Shown here: positions 22,680-35,900 of the stretch, piece after piece | Layout of the letters: each line of letters starts with the position of its first letter | Position numbering within the stretch: position 1 is the stretch's first letter | Source of the DNA: Dipteronia dyeriana | Taxonomy: Eukaryota; Streptophyta; Magnoliopsida; Sapindales; Sapindaceae | Assembly (NCBI GenBank): GCA_032871835.1 | Contig: CM065295.1 | Location: forward strand, 20,532,501-20,596,500 | Direction of reading: 5' to 3' | DNA length: 64,000 nt | Notes under the pieces: model-generated | Database searches by the model: none | The model's input: only the letters and a program-made list of their open reading frames with translations | Told to the model about the DNA's origin: nothing | Translations under genes and position numbers: made by a program

Positions 22680-23690
22680 CCAAGGGAGTGGTGGATGGAT
22701 ATTGAGGCCACTCGCCATATATGCTCTGACAGGGAGATGTTCAATATATTTGAAGAAATAAAGAATGAAGAAAAGGTGTCTATGGGCAACGTAGCCACAT
22801 CTGACATGAAGGGATGCGGTCAAGGCATTCTCGAGATGACCTCTGGTATATCCCTAAGCTTGAACAATGTGTTGTATGTACCTGATATCCTTAAGAACAT
22901 GGTGTCTGGTTCGTTGCTCAATCAGTATGGGTTTAAGATGGTAATTGAATCAGACAAATTGGTTTTAACCAAGCATGGAACTTATATGGGTAGGGGATAT
23001 GTAACTGAAAGGCTTTTTAAGTTTAATGTATCTGTTGTCAAAATAACAATCAATAAAGATAATTCTTCAGTTTATTTGCTTTAGCCTTCCAATTTATGGC
23101 ATGGTAGACTAGGACACGTTAATTATGATACTTTGCGTAGATTAATTAACTCAAATCATATTCCCGCATTCTATATTGATCCTAAACATAAGTGTGAAGT
23201 TTACGTTGAAGCAAAACTAACAAGGTCATCATTTCAAACTACTGAAAGGAAATCTGAACCTCTTGATTTAATTCACACAGATATATGTGATTTAAAATTT
23301 ATTCAAACAAGAGGTGGCAACAAATATTTCATCACATTTATAGATGATAGCACCAAATATTGTTATGTATATTTGTTAAAAAACAAGGATGAAGCTATAG
23401 AGAAGTTTAGTCTCTATAAAACTGAAGTTGAGAATCAACTCAACAAGAAAATCAAGGTAATGAGAAGTGACCGAGGTGGTGAATATGTAGCACCGTTTGG
23501 AAAATTCTGTGCACAACACGGAATCATACATCAAACCATTGCACCATATTCCCCTCAACAAAACGGTATTGCAAAACATAAAAATCATACCTTGAAAGAG
23601 ATGATGAATGCAATGCTGATAAATTCTGGAGTGCCTCAGAACATGTGGGGTGACGGTGTGACGCTATATTGTCTAGCAATTACCTTTTAA
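22680..23690 (+). pseudogene. CopB protease and integrase region, catalytic sites damaged
   Basis: A protease segment (WWMDIEATRHICSD, from about 22689) replaces the catalytic DSGAT/DTGAT with DIEAT, so the conserved Gly is lost. The integrase core (23133-23690) keeps both Asp motifs (HTDICD and RSDRGGEY), but the third acidic residue, normally E in NG.AER.N, reads K (NGIAKHKN). Such a protein should not join strands. A stop separates the pre-integrase part from the core, and another follows at 23690. These are relics of the polyprotein between gag and reverse transcriptase. Confidence 0.85.
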
Positions 23691-24187
23691 ACAAGGTACA
23701 CCGAAAGAAAGAAGACAAGACCCCATATGAACTATGGAAAGGAAGAAATCCTTACTATTAATTCTTACGAATGTAGGGGTGTCTTGCCATAGTAGCAGTA
23801 CTTATACCTAAGAAGGTGAAAATAGGTCCGAAAACTGTTGACTGTATTTTCATTGGATATGCACAAAACAGTAGTGCTCATCAATTATTGGTATATAATT
23901 CTGACATATCATAAATACATAAAAACACGATAATGGAATCTAGAAATGTAATGTTCTTTGAACATGTATTTCCATGTAAATCCAGTGATGAAGCAAGTTC
24001 GTCAAAACGAACACATGCTAATAGTTATGAGGACCAAGAACAAGGAAATGAAGTAGAGGATGAACCTAAATGTAGCAAAAGAGCAAGGACGGAAACGTCT
24101 TTTGGTCCAGATTTTATGACCTATTTGCTAGAAGGTGAACCTCGAACTTTCAAAGAAGCGATGAGCTCTTCAGAAGAACTCTTGTGA

Positions 24188-25432
24188 AAAAAGGCAATTA
24201 ATAGCGAAATTGATTCCATCCTTTAAAATCATACTTGGGAATTAGTGGATCTTCCTCCGGGATGTAAACTGCTAGAATCCAAATGGATTTTCAAAATAAA
24301 GATGAAAGCAGATGGATCAATTGATAAGTATAAGGCCAGACTTGTAATTAAAGGTTACAATCAACGAGAAGGCCTATACTACTTTGATAAATATTCTCCT
24401 GTGACGAGAATAACCTCCATTAGGATGATACTTGCAATCGCAGCTTTGTGAAATCTTGAAGTACATCAAATGGATGTGAAACGGCTTTCTTAAATGAAGA
24501 TTCAGATGAATAAATTTACATGGAACAACCTGAGGGTTTTTCTGCTCCAGGACAAGAAAAGAAAGTCTGTAAATTAGTGAAGTCTTTATATGGTTTAAAG
24601 CAAGCACAAAAACAATAACATGAGAAATTTGACAATGCTATGATGTCAAATGGATTTAAGATCAACGAATGTAACAAATGTGTTTATGTCAAGGACACAG
24701 AAAATGACTATGTCATTGTGTGCATTTACGTTTGATGACATGCTCATTGTTGGTAGTGATAATAAAATGGTCAAATCTACCAAGGATATGTTGAAATCAA
24801 GATTTAATATGAAAGATATGGGACCAACTGATGTAATGTTGGGAACAAAAATCTCAAGGACATCTAACGAACTCATACTAAGTCAATCACATTATATTGA
24901 CATGATTCTTGAGAAATTCAACAAAAATGATTCTAGAATTTCCAGAATACCAGTAGATACAAATCTACATCTATCCAAGAATAAGGGTGAGAGCATCTCT
25001 CAACTAGAATATTCTCGAGTGATAGGAAGTCTGATGTACTTAACAAGTTGTACACGACCAGACATAACGAATGCAGTCAGTAAATTAAACAGATACACGA
25101 GTAATCCAGGAACCGATCACTGGAAAGGAATAGTAAGAGTACTGAAGTACTTACGATTCACTCGTAATCATGGACTACATTATACCAGATATCCAGCTGT
25201 CGTAGAATGATACACTGATACTAACTGGATATCTGATATGAAGGATTCAAAATCTACTAATGGGTATGTGTTCACACTAGGTGGTGCAGCCGTATCTTGG
25301 AAATCCTCCAAACAAACATGTATAGCCAGATCCACCATGGAATCTGAGTTTATAGCATTAGATAAATGTGGTAAGGAGGCTGAATGACTACGCCAATTCT
25401 TAGAAGATATTCCAAGATGGTTGATCGAACCA
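24188..25432 (+). pseudogene. CopB reverse transcriptase and first part of RNase H, multiply broken
   Basis: Typical Copia reverse transcriptase blocks are present in order: LPPGCKLLESKWIFKIKMKA (24248), YKARLVIKGYNQREGLYYFD, SPVTRITSIRMILAIAAL then a stop; EQPEGF; and the catalytic box as [11 protein letters not shown] (about 24730), where YVDD has become [22 protein letters not shown] and the RNase H start ([27 protein letters not shown]) follow across further stops. The sequence is then interrupted at 25433 by a foreign LTR and resumes at about 26740. Confidence 0.9.
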
Positions 25433-26739
25433 TGATAACACTAGATTTCGAGTCCCCCTTCATATGCTTATTGCTCAATTCTCGGGTAAAATCAAGTGTT
25501 TAATGGCTCGATTAAGTGTTTTTGTAGGATTTTGTATTAGGGGCATCATATGGGAAATGTGAGGGAAGATTGAGACCCAAAAGAGCTGGAAATTAGAAAC
25601 TTGGACAAAATGACACAAGATGTCGCTGTCATGGTGTGTCATCATGGGAGACCGCGACACACCATGCGACAATAACTTTTCTAAAGTGTCGCTTGTGATG
25701 TCGTCATGAAAGACGGTAACACGCCGTGATGGAAGACCATGACATGTCATCATGGACAACCGCGACATACAGGGAAGCGACAGTCCGTCAGCACATGTTT
25801 TTAGGTTGATTCCTAACCTATTTTTGGACACATATAAATACCCATCTTATATTTTGGTGAAAAAACATCAGCCACACAAACTTTGACACTTTCACCATTC
25901 CATCACCATCTTTGGACATTTTGCATCCATCCATCCATCTTGGAATCTTGGAGAGCAAAAAGAGGGAGCTTACAAGTCAAGAAACCTCAATGACCAACCT
26001 TGGTTTCTTCTTTCACTCTTCTTTATTTTATTCATTTATTTGATGTGTAACTAATTTCTAAGTTAGGGGATTAATGTAAACCGGTTGAACAACTCTTTGT
26101 AATCTTATAGTCTAATGTTTATTAATTAATTACATTGGTAGTCTGTTTTATTACAATACTCGCTCTAATTCCTTCACCTATATTCAAATGAGACCTCAAT
26201 AAATGTTTGTGTTAGGATTAGTTAATTTATAATGTTGAGGGTTAGATGTGGGTGACCATCCCATTTAGTCCTTAACTACAAGATTAATAATTGAGAAAAT
26301 TTCCATATGCATGACCATGCTATATGTGATTTGGTTTAGAGTTTTTAATTAAAACTAATTCTAACATTTGCTCACTACATGACCTTGTGTGAGTAATCGG
26401 AAAGATTAGGTGCTTCATAAAACAAAACCTATCAATTGGAATTAAGTGCTTTAATGAGACTTATGGATTACATTGAGAAGTTTAATTAGGTTGCATTGAT
26501 TCCCTAGCATTCCTTCATATTCATATTTTCGTGTGAGCTTTTGTGTTACTTAGTTTATTGCAATTTTTACATATTAGTGAGTTAAATTACCAACCCAAAA
26601 CAAGCATTATGTCATTTAGTTTTCATGCACTTAGATTAGGATTTAATTAGATTAATTAGTGTTTAACTAGTAGAATCACTGATCTCAGTGAACGAACTTT
26701 TCTTTTAAATTGATTAAGATAAAAAATACTGCAATCAAT
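25433..26739 (+). mobile_element. Tat/Ogre-like solo LTR inside CopB RNase H
   Basis: It begins TGATAACACTAGATTTCGAG and ends near CTGCAATCA (26737). It separates two halves of the CopB RNase H domain, so it is an insertion. The flanks are AACCA on the left and AGCCA on the right, a possible 5-base duplication with one change, though that places the end two bases past CA. The segment 25600-25790 holds an inverted arrangement of GTGTCGC/GCGACAC motifs. No coding or primer site is present. Confidence 0.75.
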
Positions 26740-26966
26740 AGCCAAAACCTGTGCCGGCAATTTGCATTCACTGTGATAGTCAATCAGCAATAGGAAGAGC
26801 ACATAGCAACTTGTATAATGGGAAGTCTAGACATATATATCGAAGACATAATACCATTAGACAACTAATCTCAACTGGGGTTATCACTATTGACTATGTA
26901 AGGTCAAAAGATAATATTGTGGATCTACTAACTAAAGGGTTAAATAGAGAGTTGGTTGATACATCA
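26740..26966 (+). pseudogene. CopB RNase H C-terminal part
   Basis: This continues the RNase H domain after the LTR insertion: PAICIHCDSQSAIGRAHSNL, KSRHIYRRHNTIRQLISTG and the usual final block DYVRSKDNIVDLLTKGLNRE, then a stop. The CDSQSA and LTKGL motifs identify it as the end of a Copia polyprotein. Confidence 0.9.
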
Positions 26967-27444
26967 TAGAGAGGAAAGGGACTCAAGCCCATTAGATAAA
27001 GGTCGATACAATGGACACCCAACCTAGTTGACTGGAGATCCCAAGATCTAGGTTCAATGGGACAACCAAGTTGTAAAACTCAGTTGGATCGCTATGGAGG
27101 TTACCCTCAAGTCCATTCCTATAATGAAACAGTGATGCTCATAGGGAAATTATTAAATTATGTTTTTAATGATTCTTATGCGTCGAAATTCTTAGCTATG
27201 GAAATCCGAGCAGAGTAAAGTGGGTTACTCTTAATTAAGAAATCACCCATGTGAAAAAGAAGTGGGGCCGCTTCTAAAAGAGAATAGTGAAGGGCTATAT
27301 TCTCCAGAGACTCTCACGGAACAAGGCATATGTTCAAGGCCAAAACGAACATAAAAATGATAATCAAATCGGGTCTGGAAGATACATGTGTAAGGTGTGT
27401 AATTGTTTACACAAAATGGTAGAACAGTTCAAGGATATCATATC

Positions 27445-29531
27445 CATTGGAACCCCATTCACCGGTTACGCGGCGGAACTAGGTTTTAAAAAAAAATTAT
27501 ACATATCATAATCTGTATCTGGGACCAGTGAACATTGGATCATAATTATTTTTCAGAACTAATACATACAATATGTAAACACAGAAAATTGTAATCAATA
27601 AAATCAGAAGAACATACCAACGTTTGGAGGCCCCTTCACTTTACGTTATGCTCCTATCTAAACCAATCTTACCAACGTTTGGAAGCTCATGTCTGAACCA
27701 CTCGATCTTCCTCACTATCTCCCGGATCTGGTAACTGCGTGTTGCCGCGTCACGGTCTCAGAAACTTGAATGGAGGATATAGAGAGAATTGAAGAAACTC
27801 TTTCTTCTAGATCAATATGCAACACTTGCTTTGATCTTTTCATAGGCACACATGCAATAATTATCTTCACTTGTTCACGCCAACAAGAAAAAAAAAATCG
27901 TCTTTATATGTATACGAAGAACAATATAGATATATTTTTTTCTTAAAACCAAAACACTGCACTTCTTGTTTCACAATATATATATTCTTTTTTTTAATCT
28001 ATATCTATATCACGTGCTCTTTTTCACAAAATTATATAAAAACATCCTCCACTGTTGCACATGCGCTTATATATATATTATGTTTATTTGTTTCAAATAT
28101 TTGCATCCTATGTAAATTCTTCTTTTTGATTAATGTTTTATGTGCACATACTAATTTGCATTCAATGTAATCTCTTATGTTATAATTGAGATATATATTT
28201 TAATTATCCTTTTCAAATATATCTAATATATTAAAAATGATAATAAGTATTTTAAATTTAAACTTAAATTCAAATACTTAGATAAATGATTTAGTAAAAT
28301 AAAATCCATATATCAACTAACACCCTCCAATTAATAGTTAATTAATAATTCATAATTATCAATATAATTAAATAATCTAATTATTTAATTAATTTAACTA
28401 TTAACGTTCATTAATTAAATAATCTCATTATTCAATTAATTCCCGAATATATACGTGTCACTTTTGTAACACAATTAATTGGATAATCCAATTAATTAAC
28501 CGTGACCCTTGTTACCTAGATCGATTGGGCTAGCAAGGGGACCTAATGGACCCACAGCACTTTGAGCTCCAATAATCCTCGAAATCATTAATTAAACTCT
28601 TTAATTAAGATTCCTTGATTATTAACTCCGGTATTATTCCACTAAAAACCTGAAGTTGCACTCTCTCAACTGCAGATGCTTTTACATAGACTGGTACAAC
28701 TCGGTGTCCATCGATATAGCTATTACACATGGTGTGATCCTCCACAGTAATTCATAATTAGAGCTGGGTCATAATGTCCGTTATATCCCTCTAATTACAT
28801 ATATCCTTTAAGTACCGTTGATTCTATAAAGAACAATAAATCCTATTTCCTCACGGAATTAGGAGAGCGCTCATATTGTCCAAGCCCCGAATCAACCCTT
28901 AAGGGAACTACCATCTACTTCTCACAAGAAGGAGTGGATTCCACTATTGTGTACAAACCTTTACAGCTATAAGCCAAACCATAATCCCAACATACGGAGC
29001 ATATTGATCGGGAACTGCATCCGACCTCACCCATGGTATATCAAAGACCACGATCTAACCTGAAGGAATCGATAAGACACTCAGGATTAAGATCACTCAC
29101 ATATAGCCATCATTAGTTGATATATATGAATCTCATCGGTAAACAGATCTTGGTGAGAGATTCATATATATCATGGCTCAGTCCTATATGATCACATCAT
29201 ACAAGGTGTCTCCATTCCCATATCCCATATGAATAATTCAGGATAGAATCATCGTACATTACGGAATGGACCGCAGCTATAGATTAACCACAAATAAAGT
29301 ACCCCAGGTTTATTTGCTATCTATGCACTCTTTAGATTGCACGTCTCCTACTATATCCATCTGTATATGACACTCATATACACAGTTCGAGATTACATCC
29401 GGTAATCTTGGATGTTAAATATATGCACAAGTTATAAAATAAACAACACAACATGAATGAATTGAACTTTTCCTTTTATTTATTTCATAAATCCATTTAC
29501 AAATTACATCTTTAGGGCATAAACCCCAACA
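27445..29531 (-). mobile_element. CopA solo LTR inserted in the CopB 3' region
   Basis: It is homologous along its length to the CopA LTRs at 1156-5396 and 33229-35346. The right end CCCCAACA is intact; the left end reads CATTGGAACC instead of TGTTGGAACC. The flanks ATATC and ACATC differ by one base and are probably the target duplication. The flanking text on both sides belongs to CopB, and no internal sequence remains, so recombination has already removed the element body. Confidence 0.85.
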
Positions 29532-29554
29532 ACATCTACTGATCAGCCAGTAAA

Positions 29555-29608
29555 GTAAACATACCTTTACAAGTAAGCATACCTTTACAAGTAAGCATAC
29601 CTTTACAA
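29555..29608 (+). repeat. Three tandem copies of an 18-base unit
   Basis: The unit GTAAGCATACCTTTACAA occurs three times (first copy with one change) just upstream of the CopB polypurine tract. There is no spacer sequence, so it is not a CRISPR-type array. Confidence 0.95.
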
Positions 29609-29708
29609 GGGAAGGTTCAAAAGGTAACACCTACTTATCCTATTATAGGTTTCGACCGTTTGAACTTACCAAATATCTTCTTTGTGTCTCCTAAGTCAAT
29701 TTCATTCA

Positions 29709-29718
29709 CGTGGGGGAT
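29709..29718 (+). promoter_or_regulatory. Polypurine tract of CopB
   Basis: CGTGGGGGATT directly precedes the 3' LTR start TGTTAGAAATTTTG at 29719, the standard arrangement for plus-strand priming. Confidence 0.8.
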
Positions 29719-30712
29719 TGTTAGAAATTTTGTGACTAACTCTCAAATTGAGAGCAAAAATTGAGTATGATAAATTCCATAAAATTGAAATATTAAAGTG
29801 GATTCGAATTCTCCTCTGTGAGAACTTTGAAATTGTATTCTCAAATTCATAAAATGGTTAATGGGTGAATGAGAAATTGAGCCTCAAAGTGAACCCATTG
29901 AGTAGGGATTAAAATGAATCTCACATTGCTTAGGGAAATCATTTATATGTGGTTTATAAGTGAATGTGTGATATGAGTTATCAACATGTGTGACATAGAG
30001 GCTCTCTCTCGTGCGCGCAGGGGGGAGGGTTGCAAATCATGGACCCCGAACCTTCGAATGCACGACTCATGTGTGGACGCGATATGCGGACACGAATGCC
30101 GCTTCGATTAGACCGTGAGAGTCCAGTTGACCTTTTGCCACTTCTCTAAGTCAACGTTTTTTATTGTGATGAATAAGAAAAGCTTTAATTGTTTGGATTC
30201 TAATTTCTTGCTTGATCATTAAGAATACATAATCGGTTTTAATTAGAAGTAAATCTCTTTAGAGAATATTATCTAATTAAATTATTTTCTTATTAAATCA
30301 AAAACGTATTTACCAAAATAATCCCGAATTAAACCCAAAACTCTAGTGTTTCGGTTTGGCTATAAAAGCCTTAGTATTCCGTTCATAAATTCGATCTACT
30401 TAAAATACAGTTTTTTTTAGCAACCGAATTCCTATTCTTCTTCTCTGTTTTCTTGGTAAGTTTAAACTCGGTTTGAGTTCGCTGGTAGTGGTTAGTGCTT
30501 ACGCCTATCACTGTTGTACCACTATTGAACCGTTGTATCCTATGAGACAATCTTCTAATACACATACGGTGTTGCCCGGTGAAATCGTATTAAGGACACT
30601 GTGTGAAACATAGGCCTCAGTTCATACACTGTTTTCTAACGTGTTGTTTTCTTGTGTTGTTGCTTTATGTTTCCAGATACCGGCCAGGTTTGTTTTGGAA
30701 TTAGTATTAATA
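29719..30712 (+). mobile_element. 3' LTR of Copia element CopB
   Basis: It matches the 5' LTR (20119-21086) closely, with scattered substitutions and small indels. It ends AGTATTAATA, a C-to-T change from the 5' copy's AACA end. It is followed by the target duplication TCAAT. Confidence 0.9.
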
Positions 30713-31328
30713 TCAATTAGTTGAAAGAGTGAACAAAGTGGTTTGAGGGTCAATCTCTCTACAATAGAAGAAACACCTAGTATTCGTCGTATCTTGGAAG
30801 GGAATCGCCAGAAATACTATGCAGAGGCTGCAAATTTCCTTTATGGAAAGCGTTATTTAACGTGCTTCGACCATTTTCTTTAATCTCTATTTGATATTTA
30901 TACATTGTCTCTCTTGAAAATATGAAACTGAGTCGAGTTTATACTATTTAAATATTTTATTGTTTTTCTAACAATCGTAAAGAAAATTTGGTTAATAATT
31001 CCTTTTTAAGTATAAACGAATTTATCAAATTCAGTCAGATTTTTTTTTTTTTACAAAACTATACGTGAGAATGTTAATACTGGTTTGTTTTTTTTTAAAA
31101 AAAAATGCATAGTCGGTTTTTTTATTTCTTGAAACTATGATAGAGATTTTAAAAAACATATTACTACTCGTTTAAGAGCTTTTGAATTTTAGTGATTATT
31201 GTTTCTTGAAGATATTGTAACAATTCTAGTATAATCTTTTATGCAAGTTTATTCTAAAATATTACTGCATGTGCTGAGTGTCTGCTTGGTGTAATTATTT
31301 ATTTAACTTGTTTATTTGTTACGGTACA
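30713..31328 (+). other. Leader-like region before the CopC gag remnant
   Basis: No gene is visible. The text after the CopB target duplication (AGAAGAAACACCTAGTATTC, TATCTTGGAAGGGAATCGCC) resembles the 5' LTR end or leader of another Copia element. I could not match it to the 3' LTR at 39300-39621, so CopC's 5' LTR is not identified. Confidence 0.4.
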
Positions 31329-32111
31329 ATGGATTTGAATATAGAAAATGTAGAATCCAATAATAATTATGCCCATGTAAGGCTTAGTGGCCAAATTTCT
31401 AACGTTGGCAAGTGCGTATGAAATTTTGGTTAACTACGTTGGGGTTATTTTCTGTTATTGATGCTCCCTCTATTCCCGATTCTTAAAAGGAACCTGATCC
31501 TACTTATGCATTTAAAGTACAAAAGGAGCAAGACTATCTTTGCCATGACAAAATATGTAGTCGGTTGGAGGATAATTTATTTGATATATATTATCAAATT
31601 CCTTATGTTCATGACATGTGGTATGCTTTAGAGAAGAAGTACAACACAGAAGATGCTGGACTAAATACCATGTGGGTAAGTACTTGGATTTTAAATGATT
31701 GAAGGAAAATCTGTTATTGACCAAACTCATGAACTTCAACACTTAGTCCTTGAACTTAATCAAGCCGGTAATCCTATACATGAGAAATTCATTGTGGCTG
31801 TAATTATTGAAAAACTTCCTAATTCCTGAAAAATATTTAGCATTTACCTTAAACACAAGAGAGAAACAATTTCCCTTGATGACCTTTTTGTCTCATTTCA
31901 AATAGAAGAGAAAGCCCGCGAGAGAGACATTATTTAGAACCATCATCCTTGACTTTCAGGCTAAGGCTAATGTTATGATAGGACAAAAGCCAAAGTTCAA
32001 GAAGAAAGAATTTCAGAAAAACTCAAACAACCTTAGACCTAACCAAAAAATTAAGAAAGATAAGAGTAAAGTTGAGTGCTATGTATGCCATAAAAATGGA
32101 AATTAAGCATA
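31329..32111 (+). pseudogene. CopC gag remnant
   Basis: From ATG at 31329 a degenerate Copia gag can be followed with stops and frameshifts. Recognisable stretches are LKHKRETISLDDLFVSFQIE near 31850-31910, a Lys-rich segment (FKKKEFQKNSNN), then the first half of a zinc knuckle, CYVCHKNGN (from 32077), where H of C-x2-C-x4-H reads N. The second half of the knuckle is displaced by a MITE at 32112. Confidence 0.75.
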
Positions 32112-32666
32112 GGGATGGCAGCGGGTCGGATTCGGGTGGGTTTTGTAAAATCCAAACCCTCACCCGTGAAAAATTTCCTCACCCACACTCACCCTCGAAC
32201 CCGCATAGATAAACGGGTTCGTGGGAGGGTTTGAACCCGCGAGTTATGGCTGCACCCATACCCTCACCCGTGAACCCGAGAAACAATACGGGTTCATGGG
32301 TGTATACTTCACCCGCGGGATACCCACAAACCCGCAACCCACGAACCTGCGATTTGTCATTTATAAATTCTCACATGTGATTAATCACCTATTTGATACT
32401 TAATTGGATTAAATTTTCATTTCTAATTCTCTACGATAAAAAAAAATTCAAATGTCTATGTATATTTATATATAAGTATTTTATTTATGCGGTTCGTTTT
32501 TCCAACCCGCTGGTTCGTTTTTCCAACCCGCACCCACCCGGGAACCCATCGGGTTTTTTATTAAACGGGTTCACGGGTCCACGGGTCGTAAATTCACCAT
32601 CCACACTCGACCCTACAGGGTCAGGTTCAGACGGGTGCCCGCGGGTGCTGGTCAAATTGCCATCCC
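32112..32666. mobile_element. GGGATGGCA-ended MITE (hAT-like), interrupting the gag zinc knuckle
   Basis: The ends are perfect 9-base inverted repeats GGGATGGCA…TGCCATCCC. The interior is full of CGGGT/ACCCG motifs facing each other, so it folds on itself. The gag reading resumes after 32666 (RESATKERE… in one frame, REC in another). No clear 8-base duplication is seen, so the hAT label rests on the end sequence and internal style only. Confidence 0.65.
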
Positions 32667-32800
32667 GAGAGAGTGCTACTAAAGAGAGGGAAAGAAGGGG
32701 AAATCAATTGAGGGACAAGTCAATATGATGTTAGGTGGAGATTCAACTGCTTCAGAAGGAGGGTATGTATCCTACTTTCCTAAAGTGAATATGGTCTATC
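32667..32800 (+). pseudogene. CopC gag tail up to the protease
   Basis: A charged segment then VNMVY; after removal of the element at 32801-37857 and one target duplication it reads on into QSDEWWIDSSA, the Copia protease. This shows that gag and protease were once continuous here. Confidence 0.7.
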
Positions 32801-32963
32801 TAGTCATGCACACGGTTCTAGTTCGGTTTGGTTCGGTTCCGGTTCCGGTTCCGGTTCCGAACGGAGTCATAATCGGAGCCCAAACAGGAACCAAAACCGT
32901 CTGACCAACGGTTTAGGTTTCAGTTCCGGTACCGGCGGTTCTTCCAGTTGGTTTCTTTTTTTC

Positions 32964-35900
32964 TGAAACAAATTATGGTGTGTTTAAAATTAATCTAGAG
33001 GGGGTGAATAGATTTTAATCAATTTAATCAATTTTTACCTAATTTTCGTTAATGGTCAATTAGACGAAAATACCCCTTAACTAGTCATAATAATATCACA
33101 AGTGTAATAAGTGCGAAAATAATAAAGACACTTGAGATATACGTGGAAACCCTCCAAATGGGAAAAAACATGGGCTATTAAGTGCGCCACACTCGAACAA
33201 CGAATCCACTGATGATAGAAGCGTTACATGTTGGAACCCCGTTCACCGGTTCCGCAGCGGAACTAGGTTTTAATTTTTTTTATACAAATCATAATTTGTA
33301 TCTGGGACCAGTGAAGTTTGGATAGTATTTATTTTTCGAAACTAATACATACAATATGTATACACAGGAAATTGTAATCAATAAAATCGGAAGAACATAC
33401 AAATGTTTGGAGGCTCCTTCACTTTACGTTATGCTCATGTCTGAACCAATCTTACCAACGTTTGGAAGCTCCTGTTTGAACCACTCGATCTTCCTTGCTA
33501 TCTTCCGGGACTAGTAACTGCGTGTAGGCGCGTCATGGTCTCAGGAACTTGAATGGAGAATTTAGAGAAATACTTGAAGAAACTCTTTCTTCTTAATTTG
33601 GTGTGTTGATTTTACGCATGCATGAATTGCATCTCATGCAAAAAATATATATTGATTTTTTTTTTCGTCTGTATCAAATATACCACAAAAACAAAAACAA
33701 AACAAAAATCTTAAAAATAAAATAAAAAACACGCTTGCACATATATATGTATATCCCGCCTGCCTTTCTTTTTTTTTTTCACAAATATATATCTCATCTG
33801 TGTATATACAAATTGCGTGCGAGTCAACTGATACACATGCAATTTACAAATTCTATTTTTTTTTGTTGCCGCTTTTTATATATATTTTACTTTTTTTGTA
33901 TCCTATACAAACACTTATATATGTGTACACACTAATTTACATCCAATACAATCTCTTGTGTTATAATTGATATATATCTTTTAATTATCCTTTTCAAATA
34001 TATCTAATATATATATAAAAAAAAGATAATAAGTATTTTAAATTTTAACTTAAATTCAAATACTTAGATAAATGATTTAATAAAAATAAAATAATCCTAT
34101 TATTTTATCTTCACCTAAATCCATATATCAACTAACACCCTCCAATTAATAGTTAATTAATAATTCATAATTATCAATATAATTAAATAATCTAATTATT
34201 TCATTAATTTAACTATTAACATTCATTAATTAAATAATCTCATTATTCAATTAATTCCCAAATATATACGTGTCACTATTGTAACACAATTAATTGGACA
34301 ATCCAATTAATTAACCGTAACCCTTGTTACCTAAATCGATTGGGCTAGCAAGGAGATCTAATGGACCCACAGTATTTTGAGCTCTAATAATCCTCGAAAT
34401 CATTAATTAAACTCTTTAATTAATATTCCTTGATTATTAACTCCGGTGTTATTCTACTAAAAACCTGAAGCTGCACTCTCTCAATTGTATACGCTTTTAC
34501 ACAGACCGATACAACTCGGTGTCCATCGATATAGCTATTACACATGGTGTGATCCTCCACAATAGTTCATAATTAGAGCTGGGTCATAATGTCCGTTATA
34601 CCCCCTTAATTACATATATCATTTAAGTACATTTGATTCTATAATGAACAATAAATCCTATTTCCTTACGGAATTAGGAGAGCGCTCATATTGTCCAAGC
34701 CCCGAATCAACCCTTAAGGGAACTACTATATACTTCTCACTAGAATGAGTGGATTCCACTATTGTGTACAAACATTCCCAGCCACAAGTCAAACCACAAT
34801 CCCAACATACGGAGTATATTGATCAGGAAATGCATCTGACCTCACCCATGGTATATCAAATACCACGATTTAACATGAAGGAATCGATAAGACAATCAGG
34901 ATTAAGATCACCCACATATAGCCATCATTAGTTGATATATATGAATTTCATCAGTAAACGGATTTTGGTGAGAGATTCATATAGATCATGGCTCAGTCCT
35001 ATATGATCATATCATACAAGGTGCCTCCAATCCTATATCTCATATGAATGATTCAGGATAGAATCATCGTACATTACGGAATGGACCGCAACTATAGATT
35101 AACCACAAATAAAGTACCCAGCTTTATTTGCTATCTATGGACTCTTTAGATTGCACGTCTCTTAATGTATCCATCTGTATATGACACTCATATACACAGT
35201 TCGAGATTACATCCGGCAATCTTGGATGTTAAATATATACACAAGTTTATAAAGTAAATAACATAACAAGAATGAATTGAACTTTTCTTTTTATTTATTT
35301 CATAAATCCATTTACAAATTACATCTTCAGGGCATAAACCCCAACATTACAACCTACTCCTGGGATATAACCCACTACGACTACCTAATCCCTGTATTAA
35401 GTGGACCTAGTCCAATTTGCTTACGCTTGAAGCAACCTACTCCCGGATGCAACACAAGACTTACTTCTCTTCAATGAAGAGATAAACACCTTATGTGAAT
35501 ATATGATGATATTCAAACAACAAACAAGGCTAGGGGTACCTTATATGCTTATCTAGGATTATGAGATGGTAATAAATGCAATCCTAGATATTAAGAGCTA
35601 AATGACATGTCATAAAGCTTAGCTAAAACATATAACAAACAATCTTATGAAGCTACAAAGAAGCCATTTCAACACATGTTGTCATTAAGCATGACATGGT
35701 CAATTAATGCAATTATAAAATACAATCAACATGACCTAATTAGCTAGAGGCAACAATGACCTAAATGCTAGCTATCACAAAAGCCATATTAACATAAGTT
35801 GTCATTAAGTATGGCAAAGACTATAATGCAATCACAAAATGCAATCAATGAGTCATAATCAATAATGTCTAAATGTAATGCATAGAAACTTAGCAAGAAG

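Noticed and set aside
29555..29608. Three regularly repeated 18-mers as a possible CRISPR-like array
   Set aside because: The copies are directly adjacent without spacers, and the sequence is plant nuclear; it is a short tandem repeat in CopB.
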